DNA of 64,000 bases. It comes from Gilvibacter sp. SZ-19. GTDB lineage: Bacteria; Bacteroidota; Bacteroidia; Flavobacteriales; Flavobacteriaceae. The stretch lies in NCBI RefSeq assembly GCF_002163875.1, contig NZ_CP019333.1:186001-250000 (forward strand), in the 5' to 3' direction. The position numbers and the translations under genes are program-made. Below the pieces are notes generated by a model. The model saw nothing but the letters and a program-made list of their open reading frames with translations, had not been told where the DNA came from and did not search any database. Positions 16,980 to 26,279 of this stretch are shown piece after piece (position 1 is the stretch's first letter; each line of letters opens with the position of its first letter).

Positions 16980-18439
16980 AGCCCGCTGATGTAACTCCCG
17001 TAGAGATCCTTAAAATGAAGCCCATCGCCCATAGGATGCTTGCTGAGCTTTTTATACTCGGCTAAGGCCCAAAGAATACTCTCCTTGTAGAAGGCGCGGT
17101 CTTCTTTGGGTATGTCTGGGGTGTATGCACGCACCAGATCATCCAAAGGATGGATTCTATTCAGAGCGACTATATATTCTTTGTCCGATAAATTGTCTAA
17201 CAGTTCAAATCCCGGTTCTTCGAAGAACCAAGCCACTACTTCAGCATAAGGATCCTTGTCGCCATCGCGTTGCAGTTTTTCTACCTTTGGGAAGTGCTTC
17301 TCAAAACAAGCTAAGACAGCATCTGCAATTAACTGTTGTGCCACCTGAGCAGCTCCTTCTTGCTCGCCTTCGTAAACCAGCTCCACCTTACCAGTAATGG
17401 CAGGGATAACGCCCATAAAGTCACCCAAACGAACAGTAGTTTCGGTTTCTTTATTCAGTAAAGCTCTTCGTTCTGCCGTACTTAAAAGATTTTGATAGGC
17501 CGTTATGCTCATTCGAGCGCTTACACCGCTCTTCGCATCTATGAATTCGCTTTTGCGCGCCTCAAAACTTATTTGTTCCAAAATATCTTTAGCCATGTCC
17601 GGCACATAGACATTCCCCTTCTCTGCCGCAGCAGCTTCGGTCTCTTGGGCTGTGATTTTACGAGCGATCTCTAAATTGTCCGGATAGTGTGTTAAGATCT
17701 GTGAACCTATACGATCTTTTAGTGGAGTTACTATACTCCCGCGATTGGTATAATCTTCCGGATTGGCAGTAAAGACAAATTGAATGTCCAAAGGCAGACG
17801 CAATTTGAAGCCGCGGATCTGTACATCTCCTTCCTGAAGGATATTGAACAATGCAACTTGAATTCGCGCTTGAAGATCCGGCAATTCGTTGATCACAAAG
17901 ATGCAACGGTTTGCCCTTGGGATCATTCCAAAGTGAATTACTCTGTCATCTGCATAGGTTAGTTTTAAGTTGGCGGCCTTTATCGGGTCAACATCGCCAA
18001 TAAGGTCGGCCACAGTTACATCTGGTGTGGCCAATTTCTCTGCAAAGCGATCTTCGCGATGCAACCAACTGATCGGCGTATCGTCTCCCTGCTCGGCCAA
18101 GACTTCACGAGCATATCGAGAAACAGGCGCAAAAGGATCGTCGTTGATCTCGCTACCGGCAACCACAGGAATATATTCGTCTAACAGGCTAACCATTTGA
18201 CGTGCCAATCGGGTTTTTGCCTGCCCGCGCAAACCTAAAAGGTTGATGTTGTGCTTACTGAGTATGGCGCGCTCCAGCTCTGGAATCACCGAGTATTCGT
18301 AACCGTGAATACCTTCGAATACTGTTTGCTTGGCCTGCAATTTTTCAATAAGATTCTTGCGCAGTTCATCTTTGACCGATTGGTACTGAAATCCTGCTGC
18401 TTTTAGATCTTTTAAGGTCTTTATCTTTTCTAAGTTCAT
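16976..18439 (-). CDS. Magnesium-chelatase/MoxR-type AAA+ ATPase
   Basis: 487 residues. An AAA+ core with Walker A GLRGQAKT (69-76). The expected Walker B acidic pair appears as 'CIFVINELPDL', with Asn before Glu instead of Asp. Sensor 1 is 'FVFTANPEDYTNRGSIVTPLKDRIGSQI'. A helical C-terminal region follows. This type of ATPase works with a VWA-domain partner as a chelatase-like or maturation chaperone pair; that partner is encoded immediately upstream (18445-19569). Not a true chlorophyll-pathway enzyme, since no bchH-like gene is present. It is convergent with the exported gene at 16398, overlapping by four bases. Confidence 0.85.
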   Translation of the reverse strand: MNLEKIKTLKDLKAAGFQYQSVKDELRKNLIEKLQAKQTVFEGIHGYEYSVIPELERAILSKHNINLLGLRGQAKTRLARQMVSLLDEYIPVVAGSEINDDPFAPVSRYAREVLAEQGDDTPISWLHREDRFAEKLATPDVTVADLIGDVDPIKAANLKLTYADDRVIHFGMIPRANRCIFVINELPDLQARIQVALFNILQEGDVQIRGFKLRLPLDIQFVFTANPEDYTNRGSIVTPLKDRIGSQILTHYPDNLEIARKITAQETEAAAAEKGNVYVPDMAKDILEQISFEARKSEFIDAKSGVSARMSITAYQNLLSTAERRALLNKETETTVRLGDFMGVIPAITGKVELVYEGEQEGAAQVAQQLIADAVLACFEKHFPKVEKLQRDGDKDPYAEVVAWFFEEPGFELLDNLSDKEYIVALNRIHPLDDLVRAYTPDIPKEDRAFYKESILWALAEYKKLSKHPMGDGLHFKDLYGSYISGL

Positions 18440-18444
18440 AGTGC

Positions 18445-19569
18445 TTATCCTTTAATTCGCTTTTTGCGATTGGCTTCATAATCCGTAAATATCATTTCGC
18501 CCAATCCCTTAAGACCGGTGTAAAAGGCCTTGCCTTGATTGGCAGCGGTAAAATGATCTACAAACTGCATCAAATAAGGGTCTTGAGCTATCATAAAGGT
18601 GGTAATGGGTATGTGTAGTTTGCGCGCCTGGGCCGCCATGGTATAGCATTTACTCACGATATGTGGATCCAAACCGTTACTGTTCTTATAGTAACGCCCG
18701 TCTGGCAATTGCATGCAACTCGGTTTCCCATCGGTGATCATAAAGATCTGTTTGTTGGTATTTCTTTTTCTGCGGAGCATATCCATTGCGAGCTGTAGCC
18801 CAGCGACCGTGTTGGTATGATAGGGCCCCACCTGCAGATACGGGAGATCCTTGACCTTTATGGGCCAAGCATCGTTACCAAAAACAAGGATATCTAAAGT
18901 ATCCTTAGGGTAACGGGTCATGATCAATTCCGATAGCGCCATGGCCACCTTCTTCGCAGGAGTGATCCGATCTTCTCCGTAGAGGATCATGCTGTGACTT
19001 ATGTCGATCATCAAGACCGTACTCATCTGGGCCTTATACATGGACTCTTCTACCACCAGGTCGTTCTCGGTCAAATGGAAACTATCCAAACCGTTATTGA
19101 TCTGTGCATTGCGCAAACTCTCGGTCATGGATATTCTATCCAATGCATCTCCAAACTGATAGTTGCGGAACTCCCCTGCCATCTCGTCTCCATTTCCGGT
19201 ATACTTGGTCTTGTGATTTCCGGAGCCGCTGCGCTTGAGCCTACCAAAGATCTGTTCTAGCGCTCGCTTACGTAAGGCTCGCTCCGTTTTCTCTGTCAAG
19301 GCAACACCGCCAGAACCGTCTGGTTTGATCTCTTCTCGGATGTATCCTTTCTTTTTGAGATCCTCCACAAAGTCATCCAAAGTATAGTCGTCTGTGGTCA
19401 GTTGGTACTCCTGGTCCAACTGCTCCAACCAGTCCATAGCTTCGTCAAAATCGCCAGAAGTATGCGTGATCAGCTCCTGAAAAACCTCAAACAGACGATC
19501 AAAGGGCGACTGCTCTTTGGCTTCGTGTCTGGTAAAGGCAAAACCGATAGATCGATTGGGTTTCTTCAT
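18445..19569 (-). CDS. VWA-domain protein, partner of the adjacent AAA ATPase
   Basis: 374 residues, cytoplasmic. A helical, charged N-terminal half (residues 1-170) precedes a von Willebrand A domain whose metal-ion site is intact: DISHS in 'VLMIDISHSMILYGEDR', a Thr in 'PYHTNTVAGLQLAMDML' and Asp in 'MITDGKPSCM'. It ends in a basic tail. The arrangement matches the BchD/CoxE-like partner of MoxR/Mg-chelatase AAA proteins: the VWA subunit binds the client and the ATPase remodels it. The genes are five bases apart, VWA first. Clients cannot be predicted from this window. Confidence 0.85.
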   Translation of the reverse strand: MKKPNRSIGFAFTRHEAKEQSPFDRLFEVFQELITHTSGDFDEAMDWLEQLDQEYQLTTDDYTLDDFVEDLKKKGYIREEIKPDGSGGVALTEKTERALRKRALEQIFGRLKRSGSGNHKTKYTGNGDEMAGEFRNYQFGDALDRISMTESLRNAQINNGLDSFHLTENDLVVEESMYKAQMSTVLMIDISHSMILYGEDRITPAKKVAMALSELIMTRYPKDTLDILVFGNDAWPIKVKDLPYLQVGPYHTNTVAGLQLAMDMLRRKRNTNKQIFMITDGKPSCMQLPDGRYYKNSNGLDPHIVSKCYTMAAQARKLHIPITTFMIAQDPYLMQFVDHFTAANQGKAFYTGLKGLGEMIFTDYEANRKKRIKG

Positions 19570-19677
19570 TTTATAAAATTAAGACATTCTAAGGCCAATA
19601 GCTAGGTGTTAACACTGCTTTAAGAAATGTAAAATTGTTATGTAGTACCTTTAAGCATTCTGTAAACCAACCTGACA

Positions 19678-22600
19678 ATGAAACACCTTTTATTAGGCGT
19701 TGCCATCCTGTTCTCACTAGGCGGATGGAGCCAAACTCTAGACTTAGAACAATTTGAAAACATGCAGCCCCGAAACATTGGTCCGGGGGGAATGAGTGGT
19801 CGTGTTACGGCCATAGACGTAGTACATGACAACCCACAAGTGATGTACGCCGGAACAGCTTCTGGTGGCCTTTGGATGTCTGACTCCGGAGGGATCGACT
19901 GGGAACCTGTATTTGACGATCAGCCCACAGCCTCAATAGGTGCCGTAGCTATTCAACAATCTAACCCAAGTGTTATTTGGGTTGGAACCGGAGAAGGAAA
20001 CCCAAGAAACAGCCTAAATGGTGGCTTTGGGGTATACCGATCTTTAGATGGCGGTAAGACCTGGCAGTCCATGGGACTGGAAGAGACCCGTCACATACAC
20101 CGTATCATTATTCATCCGAACGACCCAAACACCGTTTATGTCGGAGCAATTGGAAGCCCTTGGGGAGAACATCCGCAGCGAGGAGTGTACAAGACCACAG
20201 ACGGTGGAAAAAGCTGGAAAAAGATATTGAGCGCCAATAACAAAACTGGAGTTGCAGACATGGTTATGGATCCGTCCAACCCAAACAAACTCATTGTAGC
20301 CTTATGGGAGCACAAGCGTGACCCATGGTTTTTCAACTCCGGAGGCGAAGGTTCCGGGCTTTTCATCACTTATGACGGCGGTGAGAACTGGAGCGAAAAA
20401 ACAGAAGAAGACGGCCTACCTGCGGGCGATCTCGGGCGTATAGGAATTGCCATTGCCAGAAGCAAACCCAATGTGGTTTACGCCTTGGTAGAATCTAAAA
20501 AGAACGCCTTGTACAAAAGTACTGACGGTGGAGAATCTTGGAAGATGATCAACAACAAGAGCGACATTGGGAACCGTCCGTTCTACTATTCTGAGATCTA
20601 TGTGGATCCGCAAAATGAAAACCGCGTATACAGCATTTTCACCTATGTGAATGTCTCTGAAGACGGCGGAAAGAATTTTAATGAACTCATGCCGGCCTAC
20701 GGTGTTTCGAACGGAGTTCACCCAGACCACCATGCTTGGTGGATCCATCCAAAAGACGGCAATTTTATGATCGACGGAAACGATGGAGGTCTTAATATTA
20801 CCCGAGATGGTGGAAAGAATTGGCGCTTTGTCGGGAACATTCCTGTGGCGCAATTCTATCACATTGCAGTAGACAATGAATTTCCTTATAACGTTTATGG
20901 CGGAATGCAAGACAACGGTTCTTGGCGAGGTCCGGCCTATGTTTGGCGCGCACAAGGAATTCGCAATTCGTATTGGCAAGAGATCAGTTTCGGAGACGGA
21001 TTTGATGTGGTTCCAGACCGCGACGATTCGCGTTTTGGTTGGTCTATGAGTCAGCAAGGTTATGTTTCGCGCTACGATTGGCAAACCGGTAACAACTACT
21101 CTGTGCGCCCAACACATCCTGATCCGGATGTGCAGTTGCGCTTCAACTGGAACTCTGCTATCAATATCGATCCGTTTGACAACAGTACCATTTACTTCGG
21201 ATCTCAATTTGTGCATAAGTCTACCGATAAAGGTTTGACTTGGGAGATCATTTCTCCGGACCTTACCACCAACGATCCGGAGAAACAAAAACAATCGGAA
21301 AGTGGCGGCCTTACCATGGATGCTACTGGTGCGGAAAACCATACTACGATTTTGGTCATTGAGCCTTCTCCCTTAGAGCAAAATATGATGTGGGTCGGCA
21401 CGGACGATGGCCGTGTCCACTTCACCACCAATGGAGGAGCTAATTGGACCGACGTTTCTAAGAATATTAAAGGTTTACCTGCGGGAAGTTGGATTGTGCA
21501 GATAAAAGCCTCCAACAAACGTAAAGGAGAGGCTCTTCTTGTAGCCAACGATTACAGAAGATACAATTACGACGCTTATGTGTACCGCACTAAAGATTAC
21601 GGAAAGACTTGGCAGCGAATTGTTGATAACAATGACGTAATCAGTTATACCCTTTGTGTTGTAGAAGATCCTGAGGAGGAAAACCTACTTTTTATGGGAA
21701 CCGATGACGGCCTTTATGTGTCAATAAACGCTGGTGGCGATTGGGTAAAATGGACCAACGGATTCCCTACAGTCCCTGTGAAAGACCTAGTGATCCATCC
21801 GAGAGAGCACGATCTAGTTATTGGAACCTTTGGGCGTGCGGCTTGGGTATTGGATGACATTAGACCGCTTCGCGCTCTAGCTGCAGATGCCGCCAAGGCA
21901 AAAGCAACCCTAACGATGTTCGATCCGGCAACGTCTTATCTGGCCGCGTATCAGCAGCCAACTGGAAGTCGTTTTGGAGGAGATGCACTGTACAATGGTG
22001 AGAACCGTAGCTTTGGAGCTCCTATTCGCTATTTGATCAACAAACCAGCCAAAGACGAAAAAGAAGAAGGCGAGGCTGAAGCAGGTGAAAAGGCCGTGAA
22101 GTGGGATTCCATCACTTTAAATATTTACGACGGCCAACGCCTAATAAGAACCCTGAAGCAAAAAGCGCCTAAGGACAATAAAGTGAACAGCTTTACTTGG
22201 TTCTTACGCGAAAAGGGCGTAGACAGACCAAGTCGACGTATTCGTACCAGAAACTTCGGAGAACCGGGAGGAGTTCAGGTGAAGCCTGGCACTTATCGAT
22301 TAGAGATGATCTATGGTGATCAAACCGCTAACAGTGAGATCACCGTAAAAATGGACCCGAGACTGGATGTTCCGCCTCAAGCCATTGAAAATGCTTATCA
22401 GAACGGCAAAACTTTAGAAGCCATGACACAAACTGCAGCAGACGCAGTAAAACAATTGGTGGAAAGCAAAAACATAGCCGAAGAATACAAATCCAAGTTG
22501 AGCAAGCTAGATAAGGAGGCCCATAAAGAGGCTATAGATCAAAGTAAGGAGATCGTAAAAGCTATCGATGAAGTGATTGCGCTTTATTTGGGCAAAGTAG

Positions 22601-22863
22601 ATGACCGTCAGGGAATTACCCGTAACCCAGAAGTGACCATTATGCAGCGTATTGGACTTGCAAGACAATATGCCACTAGCCGTCCGGCGGGAACCACTTC
22701 TACAGAAACTCGTCTGATGACTCAAGCCAGAACAGCTTTGCAAGCCGGTTTGGAAGCCACCAACAGTTTCTTCAGTGAAAAGTGGCCAGAATACCGTCAG
22801 GCTATGGAAGCAATTAACACCTCATCTTTTAAAGAGGTAAAACAATTCAGTTTGCAAAATTAA
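19678..22863 (+). CDS. Exported BNR/sortilin-like beta-propeller protein
   Basis: 1061 residues with a signal peptide (about 1-19). Residues about 25-740 contain many Asp-box/BNR repeats: 'SLDGGKTWQSM', 'TTDGGKSWKKI', 'TYDGGENWSEK', 'STDGGESWKMI', 'TRDGGKNWRFV', 'TKDYGKTWQRI'. These form one or two large propellers like the VPS10/sortilin or xyloglucanase type. Residues about 880-1061 are helical and Lys/Glu-rich. Automatic annotation often names such proteins 'glycosyl hydrolase', but I see no catalytic acidic pair, so a binding role is as likely. A TACCTTTA element at 19646-19653 is the probable -7 box. Confidence 0.85.
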   Translation: MKHLLLGVAILFSLGGWSQTLDLEQFENMQPRNIGPGGMSGRVTAIDVVHDNPQVMYAGTASGGLWMSDSGGIDWEPVFDDQPTASIGAVAIQQSNPSVIWVGTGEGNPRNSLNGGFGVYRSLDGGKTWQSMGLEETRHIHRIIIHPNDPNTVYVGAIGSPWGEHPQRGVYKTTDGGKSWKKILSANNKTGVADMVMDPSNPNKLIVALWEHKRDPWFFNSGGEGSGLFITYDGGENWSEKTEEDGLPAGDLGRIGIAIARSKPNVVYALVESKKNALYKSTDGGESWKMINNKSDIGNRPFYYSEIYVDPQNENRVYSIFTYVNVSEDGGKNFNELMPAYGVSNGVHPDHHAWWIHPKDGNFMIDGNDGGLNITRDGGKNWRFVGNIPVAQFYHIAVDNEFPYNVYGGMQDNGSWRGPAYVWRAQGIRNSYWQEISFGDGFDVVPDRDDSRFGWSMSQQGYVSRYDWQTGNNYSVRPTHPDPDVQLRFNWNSAINIDPFDNSTIYFGSQFVHKSTDKGLTWEIISPDLTTNDPEKQKQSESGGLTMDATGAENHTTILVIEPSPLEQNMMWVGTDDGRVHFTTNGGANWTDVSKNIKGLPAGSWIVQIKASNKRKGEALLVANDYRRYNYDAYVYRTKDYGKTWQRIVDNNDVISYTLCVVEDPEEENLLFMGTDDGLYVSINAGGDWVKWTNGFPTVPVKDLVIHPREHDLVIGTFGRAAWVLDDIRPLRALAADAAKAKATLTMFDPATSYLAAYQQPTGSRFGGDALYNGENRSFGAPIRYLINKPAKDEKEEGEAEAGEKAVKWDSITLNIYDGQRLIRTLKQKAPKDNKVNSFTWFLREKGVDRPSRRIRTRNFGEPGGVQVKPGTYRLEMIYGDQTANSEITVKMDPRLDVPPQAIENAYQNGKTLEAMTQTAADAVKQLVESKNIAEEYKSKLSKLDKEAHKEAIDQSKEIVKAIDEVIALYLGKVDDRQGITRNPEVTIMQRIGLARQYATSRPAGTTSTETRLMTQARTALQAGLEATNSFFSEKWPEYRQAMEAINTSSFKEVKQFSLQN

Positions 22864-22894
22864 TTTGCCTAAATTCGGTTCGAAGACCGCTTTT

Positions 22895-24340
22895 ATGGAA
22901 CGCAACTATACCAACACTAAAAAAGCAGGCCTCATTTTGGGGCCTGTTTTGTTCGTTATTCTTTGGCTTTTTAAAGGGCAACTACTCAGTGAAGCTGCAG
23001 ATCCTGTTATAGCTGTAGCAGCTTGGATGATCTGTTGGTGGATCACAGAAGCTGTGTCTATCTCAGTGACCGCGCTTTTACCTTTGATTCTTTTTCCCCT
23101 CACCAACGTGATGCCCATTAAAGAAGTAGCACCTCATTACGGCAGTAGTATTGTTTTCTTATTCTTCGGAGGTTTTGTAATGGCACTCGCCTTAGAGAAA
23201 GTGAATCTGCACAAGCGCCTGGCGCTTTCTATTATTAAGATCACCGGAACGAGCCCGAATAGAATCATCCTTGGATTCATGCTGGCCACGGCTTTACTGA
23301 GTATGTGGATAAGCAATACCGCCAGTGCTTTGGTGATGCTGCCCATTGGTCTCTCTGTAATCAACTTGCTTATAGACGATGCAGACGGTTTTACCAAGAA
23401 CGACCGTAATTTTGCCTTAAGCGTGATGCTTGGAATAGCCTATGCGGCCAACTCCGGAGGAATAGCGACCATTATCGGAACACCACCGAATTCCGTGCTC
23501 ATCGGATTTCTGGAGAACGAATACAATACCACCATCTCTTTTTTGAATTGGATGGTCATGGGACTACCCTTTTCGCTTGTTATGATCGCCTTGGTATATT
23601 TTATTTTGGTACACGTTGCATTTCCCAACCGCTTAAAACGCTTTGATGCATCTAAAGAACTCATCGATGAGGAACTAAAGAAACTCGGTGGCTTGAGCCG
23701 CAAAGAGAAACAAGTCTTGGCAGTATTTGCCGTGGCCATCTCTCTATGGATCTTTAGAGGCGTGCTGAACAGCCAATTCCCCGGTTTGGGCCTTACAGAT
23801 ACCGAAATAAGTATGTATGCCGCCATTGCCCTCTTTGTGATCCCAAACAGCTTCTCTAAGGGACAGTTCATTCTAGACTGGGAAGACACTTCAAAATTGG
23901 CTTGGGGGATATTGATCCTATTCGGCGGTGGGTTGGCCTTGGCCTCTGGCCTCTCGCAAGTAGGTATTATCACCACTATTGCCAATTATATCGCTGCTAT
24001 GGATGGCCTGAGTACGACCACTATAGCAATCCTTATCATTGCGGTCATGCTCTTTATGACCGAACTAATGAGCAATGTAGCCTTGGTGGCGATCTTTGCA
24101 CCAGTTGTTGCGGGTATTGCCTTAGGGCTCGACATGCCGATGGAGCATTTGTTGATTCCCGTTGCAATGGCTTCTAGTTGTGCCTTTATGCTGCCCATGG
24201 CTACTCCGCCCAACGCGATTGTATTCGCCAGCGGTTATATCAAGATCAAAGATATGGTTCGAGCGGGTTTCTTTTTAAATCTACTGGCAATTGGTCTGCT
24301 ATTTATCTTTTTAAAGCTGGTGATACCATTTATTTTTTAA
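22895..24340 (+). CDS. SLC13/DASS-family sodium:anion (dicarboxylate) symporter
   Basis: 481 residues from the ATG at 22895; a TTG 30 bases upstream is less likely. There are about eleven to twelve hydrophobic segments, with the family hallmarks: 'WWITEAVSISVTALLPLILFPL', the SNT motif in 'SMWISNTASALVMLPIGL', and near the end 'MATPPNAIVFASGYIKIKDM' and 'ELMSNVALVAIFAPV'. These line the two anion/sodium-binding repeats in VcINDY-type carriers. Likely substrates are C4-dicarboxylates such as succinate or malate, taken up with Na+, fitting a marine habitat. It follows the BNR gene after about 30 bases. Confidence 0.9.
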   Translation: MERNYTNTKKAGLILGPVLFVILWLFKGQLLSEAADPVIAVAAWMICWWITEAVSISVTALLPLILFPLTNVMPIKEVAPHYGSSIVFLFFGGFVMALALEKVNLHKRLALSIIKITGTSPNRIILGFMLATALLSMWISNTASALVMLPIGLSVINLLIDDADGFTKNDRNFALSVMLGIAYAANSGGIATIIGTPPNSVLIGFLENEYNTTISFLNWMVMGLPFSLVMIALVYFILVHVAFPNRLKRFDASKELIDEELKKLGGLSRKEKQVLAVFAVAISLWIFRGVLNSQFPGLGLTDTEISMYAAIALFVIPNSFSKGQFILDWEDTSKLAWGILILFGGGLALASGLSQVGIITTIANYIAAMDGLSTTTIAILIIAVMLFMTELMSNVALVAIFAPVVAGIALGLDMPMEHLLIPVAMASSCAFMLPMATPPNAIVFASGYIKIKDMVRAGFFLNLLAIGLLFIFLKLVIPFIF

Positions 24341-24385
24341 TTGATTAATAAAGCTGTAATTTTAAACAAACCAATCCAATTGATT

Positions 24386-24973
24386 ATGAAACGCATATCT
24401 ATAATGTCCTTTTTAGCTTTGGCTATCGCCTTTAGCAGTTGTAAGAACGAAGCCAAAGAAAAGGAATCCGAAACCACAGAAGAGACCGCAGTTGAAAAAG
24501 AAGTTGAAGTTACCGAGGAAGTAACTGCAATTAAGTTCAAGTTGGAGTCTAAAAGTGAATCTGGAGCTACCGGAGCAGTGAAATTCACAGCAGAGAACGG
24601 CAAAGTAAGTATGTTGGCAGAACTAAAAGGCCTAACAGAAGGAGTACACGCCATTCATATACACGAAAAAGCAGACTGTAGTTCTCCAGATGGTAAATCG
24701 ACGGGAGGACACTGGAATCCCACCTTTCAACCTCACGGAGCGTGGGGAGCAGAAGCCGGATACCACCTAGGAGATATAGGAAACTTTACCGCAGACGCAG
24801 AAGGTAATGCTACGGTTACCTTTGAAACCGACCTGTGGTGCATGGGCTGTGGTGATGAGAAAAAAGATATACTCGGAAAGGCCATCATTGTGCACCAAGG
24901 AGCAGACGACTTCACTTCTCAGCCTTCTGGCGCTGCTGGAGCTCGTGTTAGCTGCGGAGGAATTATCGAATAG
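24386..24973 (+). CDS. sodC: Cu/Zn superoxide dismutase, lipoprotein
   Basis: 195 residues from the ATG at 24386. A lipoprotein signal (FSSC, Cys19) is followed by an acidic linker of about 30 residues rich in Glu. The SOD domain shows copper ligands in 'HAIHIHEK', 'GGHWNPTFQPHG' with bridging and zinc His, 'YHLGDIGNF' and a final 'IIVHQGADDF'. Cys in 'KADCSS' and 'RVSCGGII' can form the conserved disulphide. It dismutates superoxide in the periplasm or at the surface. An insertion 'CMGCGDEKKD' adds an extra Cys pair. An OxyR-like gene lies elsewhere in this window (50756), not adjacent. Confidence 0.92.
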   Translation: MKRISIMSFLALAIAFSSCKNEAKEKESETTEETAVEKEVEVTEEVTAIKFKLESKSESGATGAVKFTAENGKVSMLAELKGLTEGVHAIHIHEKADCSSPDGKSTGGHWNPTFQPHGAWGAEAGYHLGDIGNFTADAEGNATVTFETDLWCMGCGDEKKDILGKAIIVHQGADDFTSQPSGAAGARVSCGGIIE

Positions 24974-24992
24974 TTTTTACAAAATAGCATAG

Positions 24993-25025
24993 AAAAACTC
25001 CTGTCAGTGCTACAGGAGTTTTTTT
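24993..25025 (+). terminator. Terminator after sodC
   Basis: Arm aaaaactcctgt (24993-25004), seven-base loop, arm acaggagttttt (from 25012), then T run to 25025. It closes the transcript ending with sodC. Confidence 0.9.
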
Positions 25026-25043
25026 ATTTATACTTTTGAGTCA

Positions 25044-26231
25044 ATGAATCCCTCTGCAGCCGGTTGGATAGATAAATTTTTCCACGAGTTTTCTCAAGAA
25101 GACCTGCTTACCCCATTTGAATCTAAGGGCCGTTTTTACGCGCGTTTACGCAAAACGGGGTTTGTCTACGGGAACTCGGTCTGTGCCTTGGTCGATAGAC
25201 CGATCAGTGAACTCAAACTAACATCCGCAGAATACAACAAAGCCAACCTACTCCACAGTTTGTATGTGATCTATTACAAACAGACAGGAATTGTAGGGGT
25301 TAAAAAATTCTTAGAACACGCCATTAGTTTTTACCGCGAGATTGACAGAGGCCGTATGAGCTTGTTGTCTAAATTATCACTGGGAAAATCATTGAGCAAG
25401 AACCTGGAGAAGATTCTCTCGGCCCGAATATTAGAAAGCGATGCAACGCTAAAAAAAGAGCAGACTTATGCCTTTTCTAATGTGTTATTGGCAACAGACC
25501 TACTCACTTATCAGATCTATTGCGAATCTCCTATGCTGGCTAAGAACTATGCTACATCCTTAGAAAAAGCTATTGCTACGTATTGCTTCGGAGCCTTACA
25601 ATCTAAAACTAAGCAAGATAAATACGACCTGCTACTTTTAGAACTCTTTGAAATGGCAGGCTTGAGTACAACGGCAGCTCCGTTAGAGATGTTCTTTAGC
25701 GATACCCAAATGTCGTTAACCGCTCCATATCTGCTAGATCTATGCTGTATGGCCATAAAGGACGATCTCAAGGTTGAGCCCTCGGAACGCGCCTATATTA
25801 TGCATTTGGCAATACAACTCGGATTAGATCAGAGCGAGGCCGAGTTAGCTTTAGACGAGCTGGAAGAATTCATGGATGAGCACGAGAATGCCATTCACTT
25901 CTTTAACCATACGCACCCAGTACAGCATTTTTACAAACAGACCAGCAGCACGGTAGAGCGCTTGATCTTGAGAAATAAAAAACGCTTGCTTAAAGAATTG
26001 AGCGAAAGTGGAGAATTATTGGTATTGTTAGGGCAATCTACGCTGCGCGAGCTAGATGCGAAAGAAAAGGACAAGGTTAAAGAACAATTGCTAGATATGT
26101 TCAAAAGCATACCGTCGCTAACCATTTTCCTATTGCCTGGCGGGAGTTTACTGCTGCCTTTGTTCATTAAATTCATTCCAAAGCTACTGCCCTCCGCTTT
26201 TAATGAAAATCGCATAGACGACAATAAATAA
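25044..26231 (+). CDS. LETM1-related (biofilm-associated type) protein
   Basis: 395 residues, largely helical, no signal peptide. The C-terminal end 'DMFKSIPSLTIFLLPGGSLLLPLFIKFIPKLLPSAF' is close to the membrane segment and ribosome-binding-like motif of LETM1 proteins. In Flavobacteriaceae this family is known as 'LETM1-related biofilm-associated'. Residues 1-330 carry the helical region with an acidic stretch 'ELALDELEEFMDEHEN'. Mitochondrial LETM1 is a cation/proton exchanger or ribosome receptor; the bacterial role is unclear. TACTTTTG at 25031-25038 would be a -7 box only a few bases before the ATG, which would make the mRNA almost leaderless. Confidence 0.8.
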   Translation: MNPSAAGWIDKFFHEFSQEDLLTPFESKGRFYARLRKTGFVYGNSVCALVDRPISELKLTSAEYNKANLLHSLYVIYYKQTGIVGVKKFLEHAISFYREIDRGRMSLLSKLSLGKSLSKNLEKILSARILESDATLKKEQTYAFSNVLLATDLLTYQIYCESPMLAKNYATSLEKAIATYCFGALQSKTKQDKYDLLLLELFEMAGLSTTAAPLEMFFSDTQMSLTAPYLLDLCCMAIKDDLKVEPSERAYIMHLAIQLGLDQSEAELALDELEEFMDEHENAIHFFNHTHPVQHFYKQTSSTVERLILRNKKRLLKELSESGELLVLLGQSTLRELDAKEKDKVKEQLLDMFKSIPSLTIFLLPGGSLLLPLFIKFIPKLLPSAFNENRIDDNK

Positions 26232-26260
26232 AAAAACCCTCGCCGAAAGCGAGGGTTTTT
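26232..26260. terminator. Bidirectional terminator between LETM1-like gene and fungalysin gene
   Basis: Perfect 12-base arms aaaaaccctcgc (26232-26243) and gcgagggttttt (26249-26260) with a five-base loop and A/T tracts on both sides, between two convergent genes. Confidence 0.93.
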
Positions 26261-26279
26261 TATTGCTAAAGGTTTGTCA

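Noticed and set aside
18445-19569. Bacteriochlorophyll magnesium chelatase subunit
   Set aside because: Only the AAA/VWA pair is present, no BchH-like subunit or pigment genes; the pair is a general MoxR-type module.
20416-21342. 308-codon ORF on the minus strand
   Set aside because: It lies wholly inside the BNR-propeller gene, whose repeats and signal peptide are clear; the antisense frame has no domain.
22865-22894. TTG start for the SLC13 gene ten codons upstream of the ATG
   Set aside because: ATG at 22895 is followed by a normal N-terminus; the extra residues begin two bases after the previous stop and add nothing conserved.
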